From an uncultured Clostridium sp. (GTDB lineage: Bacteria > Bacillota_A > Clostridia > TANB77 > CAG-508): DNA of 36,723 nt. This document shows positions 1-6,607 of the stretch, piece by piece (within the stretch, counting starts at the first letter, position 1; each line of letters begins with the position of its first letter). Both the position numbers and the translations under genes were made by a program. Below the pieces are notes generated by a model. That model saw nothing but the letters and a program-made list of their open reading frames with translations. It searched no databases and was not told where the DNA came from. Location: positions 1 through 36,723 of the forward strand of contig CANCZH010000008.1 in assembly GCA_947382445.1 (NCBI GenBank), written 5' to 3'.

Positions 1-847
1 CTTTAGCAAAGGTAGCACCATTTTTTAAAGTTATTGTATCTTCTATTGTGTATGTTTTAGGGGTATTTGAATCTGTTTCTAACTTAGTTGTATACTCTCC
101 ATATTCATTACCACATATTAAGCAAGTTAATTTACTAGTGCTAGTACTATTTTTCTTATCTTCTAGATAATTATTTCCATGTAAGTAATGACTAGCACTA
201 ATAGTATATATATTACCACAAGTTGCACACTTTCCAGGATGATTACAATCTAATTTTATCCCATTACTGTCTCTACACCAGTAACTAGTCTTAGTCTCAT
301 CAGCCTCAAAATCTCCATTTATATCAGGAGCACATAATTTATGATTACCACGATAATCATCATAATATTGATACTCTATTCCTTTTTTACAATTACTACA
401 TTTTCTATAATGATAATATGCACTACCTAAATACTCACCTTTCCATACACATGGTTCATGATATATATATGAATATCCACATGAACACACCCTAGTTGCA
501 TAATTATTAGAATAACATTTTATACTATTAGTTGCCCATGTATCTGTATAGCTATGAGTTATTTTATTATTTTCTTCGCCACAAACCATACATTCTTCCC
601 AATGATTTGTTTCATCATACATTGTTTTAAATATATGTTCATGTTGAATATTCCCACCATCTTTTAAATCAGTAACATCAATTATTGTGACTTCATTTAT
701 ACGTTGCTCTGCTTCTTTAGTTTTCGCTATTTTTTGTCTTATGTTTTCTATTAGTGATATTTTATCTACTTTGATACAAAATAATAATAGTACACAAAAA
801 GTTAATACTATTACTGTAAATGTTATTATTTTAAGATTCTTTTTCAT
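1..847 (-). CDS. Membrane-anchored Cys-rich extracellular protein (C-terminus off the left edge)
   Basis: An open frame runs from an ATG at 847 to the window edge without a stop, giving about 282 residues. The start is fixed by AGGAGG six bases upstream. Residues 1-27 have a short basic start (MKKN) and one hydrophobic helix (about 6-25) with no cleavage or lipobox motif I trust, so an N-terminal membrane anchor is likely. The rest is probably extracellular and carries several CxxC or CxC-G knuckles: CMVCG, CSCGY, CSNC, CATCG and CLICG. Each is preceded by His- or Trp-rich segments such as HEH and HSYTDTW. This resembles the short metal-knuckle repeats of clostridial surface proteins. Function is unknown. 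The anchor and Cys motifs are seen directly; surface location and metal binding are inferred. Confidence 0.8.
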   Translation of the reverse strand, partial: MKKNLKIITFTVIVLTFCVLLLFCIKVDKISLIENIRQKIAKTKEAEQRINEVTIIDVTDLKDGGNIQHEHIFKTMYDETNHWEECMVCGEENNKITHSYTDTWATNSIKCYSNNYATRVCSCGYSYIYHEPCVWKGEYLGSAYYHYRKCSNCKKGIEYQYYDDYRGNHKLCAPDINGDFEADETKTSYWCRDSNGIKLDCNHPGKCATCGNIYTISASHYLHGNNYLEDKKNSTSTSKLTCLICGNEYGEYTTKLETDSNTPKTYTIEDTITLKNGATFAK

Positions 848-1024
848 TTGTGCCTCCTACATTTTATTACTCTATTTTTAATATAAGTCATTATCTTTTC
901 AAAGTATATAAAAATTCCATTTATAACATATATGTAATATACATAAAACAATTTGAAAGTTATAATTTCTTGCCATAAAAAATTTTATTTATTTTCTAAT
1001 ATGAATTTTTATCTAAAATTTGAA

Positions 1025-1093
1025 GAACAAATCGGAAAGCCATTAAATTAGCATAATCTTTACTTTTCTCTTTGGCTTTCCGTTAATTTGTTC
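1025..1093. repeat. Imperfect inverted repeat between two minus-strand genes
   Basis: Left arm 1025-1041 (GAACAAAT then CGGAAAGCC) pairs with 1074-1093 (GGCTTTCCG, a three-base TTA bulge, then ATTTGTTC), closing a 32-base loop. A second small palindrome, AAATTTAT-GAA-ATAAATTT, follows at 1101-1119. No reading frame explains it. It could be a remnant of a short non-autonomous element or part of a tandem terminator cluster for the gene ending at 1219. Confidence 0.6.
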
Positions 1094-1131
1094 GTGTGCC
1101 AAATTTATGAAATAAATTTGTGTGCATTATG

Positions 1132-1176
1132 TTTTATATATCAGGAAAGTCAGTATGACTTTCCTGATATATAAAA
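1132..1176. repeat. Perfect 21-bp inverted repeat, 3-base loop
   Basis: Bases 1132-1152 are the exact reverse complement of 1156-1176, with a GTA loop. The core is CAGGAAAGTCA / TGACTTTCCTG. On the minus strand a T-run precedes it rather than follows it, so alone it is not a classic terminator. It sits directly behind the terminator of the 1219-1650 gene and may act as a second barrier or an RNA 3'-end stabiliser. Confidence 0.75.
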
Positions 1177-1199
1177 AAAAAGATGATATTAAAATCATC
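1173..1199 (-). terminator. Rho-independent terminator of the HEPN-like gene
   Basis: On the minus strand GATGAT-TTTAAT-ATCATC (1199-1182) is followed by nine T residues (1181-1173), starting about 20 bases after the stop codon at 1219. Confidence 0.8.
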
Positions 1200-1218
1200 C
1201 TTTAATATAAAATTATAT

Positions 1219-1650
1219 TTATGCCATCTTTTTATCTAAGTAAGCATTTACAAGTTTTGTTTTATTATTTAATCTTTTTACTATACATTCACCAGTTAAA
1301 GCAATATTCTTTATATTTTCATTTTCATATTCAACATTTATTATATCATGCATTAATTTATCTCTTTCATTTTTCCATTCTTTTACTTTATCTAATAACT
1401 CATTTGGTATATGCTTCTTTATGTATATATCCTGAAATTCCTCTCTACTTCTTATTTTATCTAATTTCTTTGCCAATTTAAAACCTTGTCCATTATCTTC
1501 GCGGTATTTAATTTTAGCATGTTTTAACAAAGATTCAGTTCTATCCTCTATTATTGCATATTCAATAAATATTGCTTCATAATAGTACTCATTATTTGTT
1601 GCATTATTTAATTTAAACATAAAATTAGAATATTTATTTTGCTTGTTCAT
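1219..1650 (-). CDS. HEPN-like hypothetical protein
   Basis: A 143-residue soluble, mostly helical protein. Near residue 95 the segment NERDKLMHD contains an R-x4-H signature of HEPN-fold proteins, which are often RNases or partners of nucleotidyltransferases. The segment EAIFIEYAIIEDRTESLL (about 25-42) would be a preceding helix. No MNT antitoxin-type partner lies beside it, so membership of a toxin pair cannot be claimed. It is a single gene with its own terminator. The motif is seen in the sequence; the fold is inferred from motif and length, and a plain hypothetical protein remains possible. Confidence 0.65.
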   Translation of the reverse strand: MNKQNKYSNFMFKLNNATNNEYYYEAIFIEYAIIEDRTESLLKHAKIKYREDNGQGFKLAKKLDKIRSREEFQDIYIKKHIPNELLDKVKEWKNERDKLMHDIINVEYENENIKNIALTGECIVKRLNNKTKLVNAYLDKKMA

Positions 1651-1714
1651 ATCTCTACCTCTTACTTTTTTTCTTAATATTATACCATTATAAAAAGAAA
1701 ATTACTATCATTAA

Positions 1715-2722
1715 TTATATCTTCATTTTAGTATTTAATTGATGTGCCTCTTCTATATTTTCTTTTACAAATGCTTTCACTCTTTCTTTTAAAGTTAATT
1801 TCTTACATACTCTTGTACCTACTTCTCTTCTAAGTTCAGCTATTTCAATAATATAAGATATATCTTTTACTGATATAATAAAAGTAATACCACCCAACTT
1901 TGCAAAAGCAAGTGCATTTTCTAATTTCGAATACATACCACCACTTCCAACTGATGATTTTGTTAATTTAGTTCTTTTAAGATATTGATTTCCTCTATCA
2001 ACTGTTATTTCTTCTACTAATTCATTATTACTATCTAAATATCCTTCTACATTAGTTATTAAAAATAGTCTATCTGCTTTTATTGTTCTAGCTAAATCTG
2101 ATGCTAAATTATCATTATCGCTAAATCTTTCATTTTCTCCATCTTCTAGTTCTTCTTCATAAACAATATCATTTGCATTTACTACTGCTAAAATTCTTTT
2201 TCTAAAACATTTTTCCATATTCTTTACTGCTGTAGTTCTTTTTAAGTCTGATTTTCCAGAAAGCAATACTTGTTCTGTAAGTATTCCATAAGAAAAAGCC
2301 CTACTTTGTATAATTCTCATCATTTCACTTTGTCCTATTCCAGCTATTACAGACTTTTCTGTTGTTGTTAAATTTGCTTTCTCTGATAATTCTTTATATT
2401 TCATATACAATGAGTTATTTGTTGTATTTCTTAATTTCTCATATTCATTTACTTTTTTTGATAAATCTATCTTATCATGCAATTTTTTATATTCTCTATA
2501 TAAATCATTATTTGTTGTTTTATCCTCTTTTTCTAATTTTTCCACAATTTTCTTTAAAATGGCTTTCCCACAAGCTACTGCTCCACTAACAACTAAAATA
2601 ACTTCGTGTCCTTCATTAAAAATTTCTTTTACTGTTTCTAGTAAATTTGATAATACACTTTCTTTTACAGTACCATCTTCATTAAAAAGAGAAGATGTAC
2701 CAATTTTTATAACATATCTCAT
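1715..2722 (-). CDS. Amino-acid kinase, glutamate 5-kinase-like, with an internal insertion
   Basis: 335 residues with the ProB-type kinase fold: N-terminal KIGTSSL, VVSGAVACGK (about 44-53) for substrate binding, IAGIGQSEMMR (about 126), VVNANDIV and FSDNDNLASDLA (the Asp-rich nucleotide/substrate loop), ITNVEGYLD and GSGGMYSKL. Canonical ProB would phosphorylate L-glutamate in proline synthesis. Two things differ. The C-terminal PUA domain is missing, and about 68 charged residues (54-122) are inserted right after SGAVACGK. The insertion holds two related 16-residue units, TTNNDLYREYKKLHDK (69-84) and TTNNSLYMKYKELSEK (100-115). No proA or proC is adjacent, so the substrate is uncertain. 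The start has GGGAG upstream. A small ORF and a terminator lie ahead of it and may attenuate it. Confidence 0.75.
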   Translation of the reverse strand: MRYVIKIGTSSLFNEDGTVKESVLSNLLETVKEIFNEGHEVILVVSGAVACGKAILKKIVEKLEKEDKTTNNDLYREYKKLHDKIDLSKKVNEYEKLRNTTNNSLYMKYKELSEKANLTTTEKSVIAGIGQSEMMRIIQSRAFSYGILTEQVLLSGKSDLKRTTAVKNMEKCFRKRILAVVNANDIVYEEELEDGENERFSDNDNLASDLARTIKADRLFLITNVEGYLDSNNELVEEITVDRGNQYLKRTKLTKSSVGSGGMYSKLENALAFAKLGGITFIISVKDISYIIEIAELRREVGTRVCKKLTLKERVKAFVKENIEEAHQLNTKMKI

Positions 2723-2754
2723 TTTATATCACTCCCATAAATTATATTTTTATA

Positions 2755-2796
2755 TAAAAAAGAAAAACACAAAGAGTTTTTTTGCCCTTTGTGTTT
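2755..2796 (-). terminator. Terminator or attenuator between small ORF and kinase gene
   Basis: Minus-strand stem AAACACAAAG / CTTTGTGTTT (2796-2787 with 2774-2765, 10 bp), followed by a T-rich tract read from 2764 down to about 2755. It lies 30 bases after the 33-codon ORF and 33 bases before the kinase ATG. It either ends the small transcript or attenuates the kinase. Confidence 0.75.
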
Positions 2797-2825
2797 ACCA
2801 TATTACATTTATAAATATAATAATA

Positions 2826-2927
2826 TTACGGTCGTTTATCAAACACTAAAGAACACCAATTCATTTTTGAAACTGGTGGTGTAGGTATATTATTTATCAT
2901 ATAATTTTGTTCTAGCACAATATTCAT
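2826..2927 (-). CDS. 33-residue peptide, possible leader peptide
   Basis: ATG at 2927, TAA at 2826-2828. It has an AAAGGAG site about 8 bases upstream and a near-perfect promoter just before that, so it is very likely transcribed and translated. The peptide begins MNIVLEQNYM and ends VFDKRP, with a PTPP cluster in the middle and four prolines in all. It has no signal peptide or membrane helix. The order promoter, short ORF, terminator, kinase gene is the layout of an attenuator leader. The proline cluster would suit a ProB-like gene, but no alternative antiterminator hairpin was worked out. It may equally be a free-standing small protein. Confidence 0.6.
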   Translation of the reverse strand: MNIVLEQNYMINNIPTPPVSKMNWCSLVFDKRP

Positions 2928-2964
2928 ACCTTTACTCCTTTAGAATTTGTATTTTCTGGAAATT

Positions 2965-2993
2965 ATATTACTATAATTTTTTAGCCTTGTCAA
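2965..2993 (-). promoter_or_regulatory. Consensus sigma-A promoter for the 33-codon ORF
   Basis: Minus strand TTGACA (2993-2988), a 17-base spacer, then TAATAT (2970-2965). The start site would fall near 2958, about 30 bases before the ATG. The remaining bases from 2994 to 3115 are AT-rich and hold nothing I can name. Confidence 0.8.
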
Positions 2994-3115
2994 ATTTTTA
3001 TTTAAAAATATCTTAATTTCTTCTTTTGGCTTTTATTTTAAGTACTTTACTAATCGTATAATTAATTTTTTAAAAATTAAAATAAATTATCAATAATAAA
3101 ATCTAATTATATTTT

Positions 3116-3544
3116 TTATAAACCCCAAAACAATAAATTTTTCATAATTTCCTCTTTACTTTTAAAACAATACGCTTTTATAATAATTTTTTGTGCAAAA
3201 TTAAAAAAATAATCTAATAAAATAAAATCACGAATTCTATATCTAATCTTTAATTCATCACACATGAAAAGTTTACAAGAAATACACTTTGTATCACATG
3301 ATTTATTTACTAAATGTTCACAAAGAACTAATTTTCCAAATAAACCTCTTTTATGTAAATGGTAGCAACACCACATTGTTCTTATATCTGCTTTATTTCT
3401 TTTTCCCACACAAATATCATTTTTAAAATCACAATAATTATGTTTTCTTGAATCTTCATCTAAAAAACTACATACCTCATCATATAAAAAATTATATCTA
3501 TCAATTTTATTTTTAATTAAAAGTGCATTAATCGCTAAAGTCAT
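3116..3544 (-). CDS. Cys-rich hypothetical protein
   Basis: 142 residues, not recognised beyond a general likeness to clostridial hypothetical proteins. The N-terminus (MTLAINALLIKNKIDRYNF) looks intact. The central part holds many cysteines: YCDFKNDICVGKR, MWCCYHLH, LCEHL, and CDTKCISCKLFMCDEL (about 83-98). These pairs would suit a metal site. The C-terminal third is hydrophobic and aromatic (RDFILLDYFFNFAQKIIIKAY). Its ATG overlaps the end of the upstream gene by 4 bases, so the two are translationally coupled. Function unknown. Confidence 0.6.
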   Translation of the reverse strand: MTLAINALLIKNKIDRYNFLYDEVCSFLDEDSRKHNYCDFKNDICVGKRNKADIRTMWCCYHLHKRGLFGKLVLCEHLVNKSCDTKCISCKLFMCDELKIRYRIRDFILLDYFFNFAQKIIIKAYCFKSKEEIMKNLLFWGL

Positions 3545-3906
3545 ATCAATATTCTTTTGATTATGTACATCATTACAAATGATATATGCAATAATCTTTT
3601 TACTTCATTAATTTGTTTTAACATTTCTTTACTTTTAGTCATATGCTTTCCATTATATTTTTTTCCTTCAATTTCTTCAAAGAGTTTTTCAGCAATAAAA
3701 TCATTCAAAAATTCATTCAAAAAAGTCTCTAATTTGCTTATATTAATTCCCTCATCTTCTTTATATTTATATTCTTCTAAATCAATTCCAGAAATTCTAC
3801 TCATTATATTATTATCACAATCATAAATCCAATTACTAGTAGAAAACAAATGTGAAATTTCATTATATATTGAAAATTTAAAGCCACAACTATCCTCATT
3901 TTTCAT
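3541..3906 (-). CDS. Hypothetical protein, coupled to the Cys-rich gene
   Basis: 121 residues, acidic and helical in the middle (DLEEYKYKEDEG, KLETFLNEFLNDFIAEKLFEE), with a basic, hydrophobic C-terminus (FVMMYIIKRILI). No known domain is recognised. It lies 31 bases after the Nudix gene and overlaps the next gene by 4 bases, so 5039-3116 may be one transcript of four genes. The product is probably soluble or peripherally membrane-bound through its tail; that is inference. Confidence 0.55.
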   Translation of the reverse strand: MKNEDSCGFKFSIYNEISHLFSTSNWIYDCDNNIMSRISGIDLEEYKYKEDEGINISKLETFLNEFLNDFIAEKLFEEIEGKKYNGKHMTKSKEMLKQINEVKRLLHISFVMMYIIKRILI

Positions 3907-3937
3907 TATATTAACAATAGGTATAACATAATAAAAT

Positions 3938-4468
3938 CTATTTGAATAATATATAGTTTTTATTAAATAAATAGTCCATTACTACAAAATAGTCTGTTTT
4001 AAATAAACCTGATTTGTTTTTCATTAATTCTTGAATTTCTTGTTTAGATTTATAATATATCTTTTCTATACCATTTCTATCATAATTACATATTTCACTA
4101 TCATATTTCAATAAATATACTTTTTGAAATGTATTGCTGCCACTACTAAATGGTGAAAAATATGCTGCTTCTTGCAATTTAACATTCTCTATTCCTAATT
4201 CTTCTTTAAGCTCTCTATATGCTGCTTTCTCATAACTTTCTCCTGAATTAACATGTCCTCCTACTGAAAAATCGTAACAATCTGGAAAAATTTTTCTATT
4301 TGAACTTCTTTTAGGTACTAATATCATATTATCTTTATTAGTTATTATTATATTAATAAATCTTAGTTGTGATGACTTTACAGTATTCTGCTCATCTTCT
4401 TTTATTTTTCCAATAATTTCGTCTTTTTCATTTACTATATCAAAAAATTCTATATTATCTTCCTTCAC
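3938..4468 (-). CDS. Nudix hydrolase (IDI/YfcD-like)
   Basis: 176 residues. The N-terminus FDIVNEKDEIIGKI is typical of Nudix proteins related to isopentenyl-diphosphate isomerase and YfcD. The Nudix box lies at about residues 70-93: GGHVNSGE followed by RELKEELGI, keeping G-x5-E-x7-REL-x-EE-x-G. The protein should hydrolyse a nucleoside diphosphate-linked substrate; which one cannot be read from the sequence. True IDI activity is unlikely to be claimable, because I do not see its characteristic Cys context. It overlaps the upstream gene by 14 bases, which suggests co-translation. Confidence 0.85.
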   Translation of the reverse strand: MKEDNIEFFDIVNEKDEIIGKIKEDEQNTVKSSQLRFINIIITNKDNMILVPKRSSNRKIFPDCYDFSVGGHVNSGESYEKAAYRELKEELGIENVKLQEAAYFSPFSSGSNTFQKVYLLKYDSEICNYDRNGIEKIYYKSKQEIQELMKNKSGLFKTDYFVVMDYLFNKNYILFK

Positions 4469-5039
4469 TTTCTACACCTTTTTCTTTATATTTTAATCTT
4501 TCAGGTAAAATAACTTCTGGAACTAAAACTTTTCCATTTTCAATTTGAGCAATTGGAATGTATTCTTTATAATGTCTTTGCAAATCTTTGCTATCATACA
4601 TTGGAATTATTACTTGATTTACTACTTGCCTAAAATAATCATTTTTTATACCATTATATTTATAAGGGATTACTTTTTCTACTTCCTCCCTCGATATTCC
4701 TTTTCGGCTTAATTCATTTACTCTTGCAGTTCTTAGTTCGTTATATTCACTTTGACCAACTACTTTTATTCTATATTGCATTCTATTATTATCATTTAAA
4801 AACAATATATCTTCCCAAGGTATTACATAAGTTTCATGACAAGCACTTCCATGACTTAAATATGAGCCATCCCATCCTTTTCCGATATAATCTATAATTA
4901 GTTCTTCCTTTGTTCTATAGTTTAAATAAAAACATCCATCTGTTTCGTATGTTGTACAAAATCTTCCATTATTCCAATATATTATTGCAACTCCTTTTGT
5001 TCCCAATTCACTTGCCTTTTTCTTGATATAAGATAACAT
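4455..5039 (-). CDS. Hypothetical protein
   Basis: 194 residues, soluble, no family recognised. The N-terminal half is rich in aromatic beta-type segments (VAIIYWNNGRFCTTYE, IDYIGKGWDGSYLSHGSACHETYVIPWEDI). The middle has a charged helix (RTARVNELSRKGISREEVEKV). The last 35 residues (IAQIENGKVLVPEVILPERL) look like a small beta segment before a charged tail. It is the first gene of the group running down to 3116. Its start is the ATG at 5039. A weak AAACGTT-type leader precedes it, with no clear AGGAGG, so the start is less certain than for its neighbours. Confidence 0.6.
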   Translation of the reverse strand: MLSYIKKKASELGTKGVAIIYWNNGRFCTTYETDGCFYLNYRTKEELIIDYIGKGWDGSYLSHGSACHETYVIPWEDILFLNDNNRMQYRIKVVGQSEYNELRTARVNELSRKGISREEVEKVIPYKYNGIKNDYFRQVVNQVIIPMYDSKDLQRHYKEYIPIAQIENGKVLVPEVILPERLKYKEKGVESEGR

Positions 5040-5124
5040 AACGTTTTAGATTATCAGCTAAACAAAGTTTTTCTTGGAATTATTTTATAAGTGAAAAATC
5101 CCTAAAAATTGGGATTTCTAGATA

Positions 5125-5161
5125 AGAAAAAATCCTAGAAATTTTATAATTTCTAGGATTT
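5125..5161 (-). terminator. Terminator after tRNA-Tyr
   Basis: AATCCTAGAAAT (5131-5142) pairs with ATTTCTAGGATT (5149-5160), a 12-bp stem with a 6-base loop. T residues flank it on the minus strand just past the tRNA CCA end, and it has T residues on the plus strand as well. Confidence 0.8.
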
Positions 5162-5162
5162 T

Positions 5163-5248
5163 TGGTGGGCAGGGATGGATTCGAACCATCGTAGACTCTC
5201 GTCGCCAGATTTACAGTCTGGTGCCATTAACCACTCGACCACCTACCC
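5163..5248 (-). tRNA. tRNA-Tyr (GTA)
   Basis: Read on the minus strand, the acceptor arms GGGTAGG and CCTGCCC pair with one G-T wobble. The anticodon loop is CTGTAAA within CCAGA/TCTGG, giving GTA. A long variable arm follows, as in bacterial tRNA-Tyr. The TTCGAAT loop and an encoded CCA end are present. Confidence 0.95.
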
Positions 5249-5257
5249 ATATAAAAT

Positions 5258-5334
5258 TGGTGCGCCCTCAAGGATTCGAACCTTGGACCCACCGGTTATG
5301 AGCCGGTTGCTCTGACCAACTGAGCTAAGGGCGC
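5258..5334 (-). tRNA. tRNA-Met (CAT), elongator type
   Basis: Acceptor GCGCCCT pairs with AGGGCGC. The anticodon loop CTCATAA lies between CCGG arms and gives CAT. T-loop TTCGAAT and an encoded CCA are present. The fully paired first acceptor base pair argues against an initiator. A tRNA-Ile2 whose C34 is modified to lysidine cannot be fully excluded from sequence alone. Confidence 0.9.
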
Positions 5335-5354
5335 ATTTGCTAATCGCAAGTCTT

Positions 5355-5383
5355 ATTATAATAGAATGTTTTCCATATGTCAA
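5355..5383 (-). promoter_or_regulatory. Perfect consensus promoter of the tRNA pair
   Basis: Minus strand TTGACA (5383-5378), 17 bases, TATAAT (5360-5355). Transcription would begin about 10-15 bases ahead of tRNA-Met at 5334 and run through tRNA-Tyr to the terminator at 5160. Confidence 0.9.
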
Positions 5384-5420
5384 GACTTTTTTAAAATTTT
5401 TTAAATTTTATTTTTAGTTC

Positions 5421-5446
5421 AAAGGACTACATTTTAGTAGTCCTTT
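5421..5446 (-). terminator. Probable terminator of the coiled-coil protein gene
   Basis: AAAGGACTAC (5421-5430) pairs with GTAGTCCTTT (5437-5446), a 10-bp stem with 6-base loop, 10 bases past the stop codon at 5456. The following T-tract is poor, so termination efficiency is uncertain. Confidence 0.6.
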
Positions 5447-5455
5447 AATCATATA

Positions 5456-6487
5456 TTATAAATGATTTTCTCCTCTTCCCTCTGGTAAAGCAGGAAATTC
5501 TAGAACAACCTTTATCTTCATTATAAATCTAATTGTTTGAACAAGTTTTGAATTCTTAATACGTTGCCACAAAGATGGTTTAACATCAAATCTAGTTTGT
5601 TGCATGTACATATCACTTAATATTTGATCATCAGCCTTCTCTTGTGTAACTTGAGATATAATAGGATTAACCTTAGTCTCTTGTTTTGTAGTAGTTGCTG
5701 CTACAACATTTTGAACTTTACCTTGAACATTATTAGCAACAGGTTTTGCATAAGTACTTTGTTCCTTTTTAGTTTGAGTAGGAGTAGCAATTGGCTCACT
5801 AACAACTTGCTCTTCAATTGGAACATTTGCTATTTCTTCAACAGGTGCAGGAATATATTTTAAAGCCTCTGCTATTTCAATACCAATAAAGCTTAATGCT
5901 TTTGATTTATCTTCAATTCTTTCCATATCAATTTCAATATGGAAGTTAGATTCTAAATTATTTATTCTAGCTTCAACTAATTTCTTAGCAGTTGCCTGTT
6001 CTTCTTCATTTCCTTCTGAAATTAACTTTAATGCCTCAACAATATCTTCTGAATATCTAATTTCAGCAGTTTCAATTTCTTCTTCAAATCCATCTGTTTT
6101 ACCAACAACTTTAGATAAAGTAGTTTTTAGTTCATAAGCTAAACCAATATTTTTTTCTCTTTGAATTATTAATTCTTCAATTCTTTTAGTATTTTCTTCA
6201 AATTGATTTGTTGCAAATTCAACTAAATCATAAGCTGCCTTATACACACTTCTTGGGAAATTCTTTTTCTTTGGATATTCCTCAAGATAAGTTTTTATTG
6301 ATTCAACTAAATCCTTAAAGTAAGAATCTTCTTCTAATTGAACAATTTGTTTTTTGCTTTTTGGATTTATCATTTTTTGAACTTTTTCTATATTAGATAA
6401 AATTTTTTCTTCCGTGATTACCATTCTCACGTTTACTACACCAGATTTATTATTGAAATTAAATAAATTACCAAATAAAAATGACAT
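5456..6487 (-). CDS. Coiled-coil protein with Pro/Gln-rich linker, function unknown
   Basis: 343 residues. After a short N-terminus (MSFLFGNLFNF) the region from about 20 to 210 is strongly helical and acidic (EELIIQREKNIGLAYELK, EEEQATAKKLVEARINN), fit for a helical bundle or coiled coil. Residues about 213-285 are a disordered Pro/Thr/Gln/Val linker (PAPVEEIANVPIEE, TPTQTKKEQ). The last 50 residues (SLWQRIKNSKLVQTIRFIMKIKVV) are basic and amphipathic and could touch a membrane. No known domain is recognised. AGGAGG-like bases sit ahead of the ATG. It stands alone between the acyl-CoA synthetase terminator and the tRNAs. Confidence 0.7.
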   Translation of the reverse strand: MSFLFGNLFNFNNKSGVVNVRMVITEEKILSNIEKVQKMINPKSKKQIVQLEEDSYFKDLVESIKTYLEEYPKKKNFPRSVYKAAYDLVEFATNQFEENTKRIEELIIQREKNIGLAYELKTTLSKVVGKTDGFEEEIETAEIRYSEDIVEALKLISEGNEEEQATAKKLVEARINNLESNFHIEIDMERIEDKSKALSFIGIEIAEALKYIPAPVEEIANVPIEEQVVSEPIATPTQTKKEQSTYAKPVANNVQGKVQNVVAATTTKQETKVNPIISQVTQEKADDQILSDMYMQQTRFDVKPSLWQRIKNSKLVQTIRFIMKIKVVLEFPALPEGRGENHL

Positions 6488-6546
6488 TGTAAACTGACCT
6501 CCTTAAACTTAGTATAAACTAAATATGACTAAGTATATTATAACTT

Positions 6547-6590
6547 TAACATAAAAAAGATACAATTACTTTTGTATCTTTTTTATGTTA
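6547..6590 (-). terminator. Terminator of the acyl-CoA synthetase gene
   Basis: A 19-bp perfect stem (6547-6565 with 6572-6590) and a 6-base loop. The stem itself contains A6/T6 tracts, so it can serve as a terminator on either strand. It lies 17 bases past the stop codon at 6608. Confidence 0.85.
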
Positions 6591-6607
6591 CATTTCCGTT
6601 ACAAGTC

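Noticed and set aside
687..881. Plus-strand 64-residue ORF
   Set aside because: Shadow of the minus-strand Cys-rich gene, with no ribosome site.
4882..4884. ATCGGA in the 4455-5039 gene as another recoding site
   Set aside because: Here CGG is out of frame: it is ATC GGA (Ile-Gly) with no extra base, and the frame continues normally. It serves as a negative control for a purely sequence-driven base insertion.
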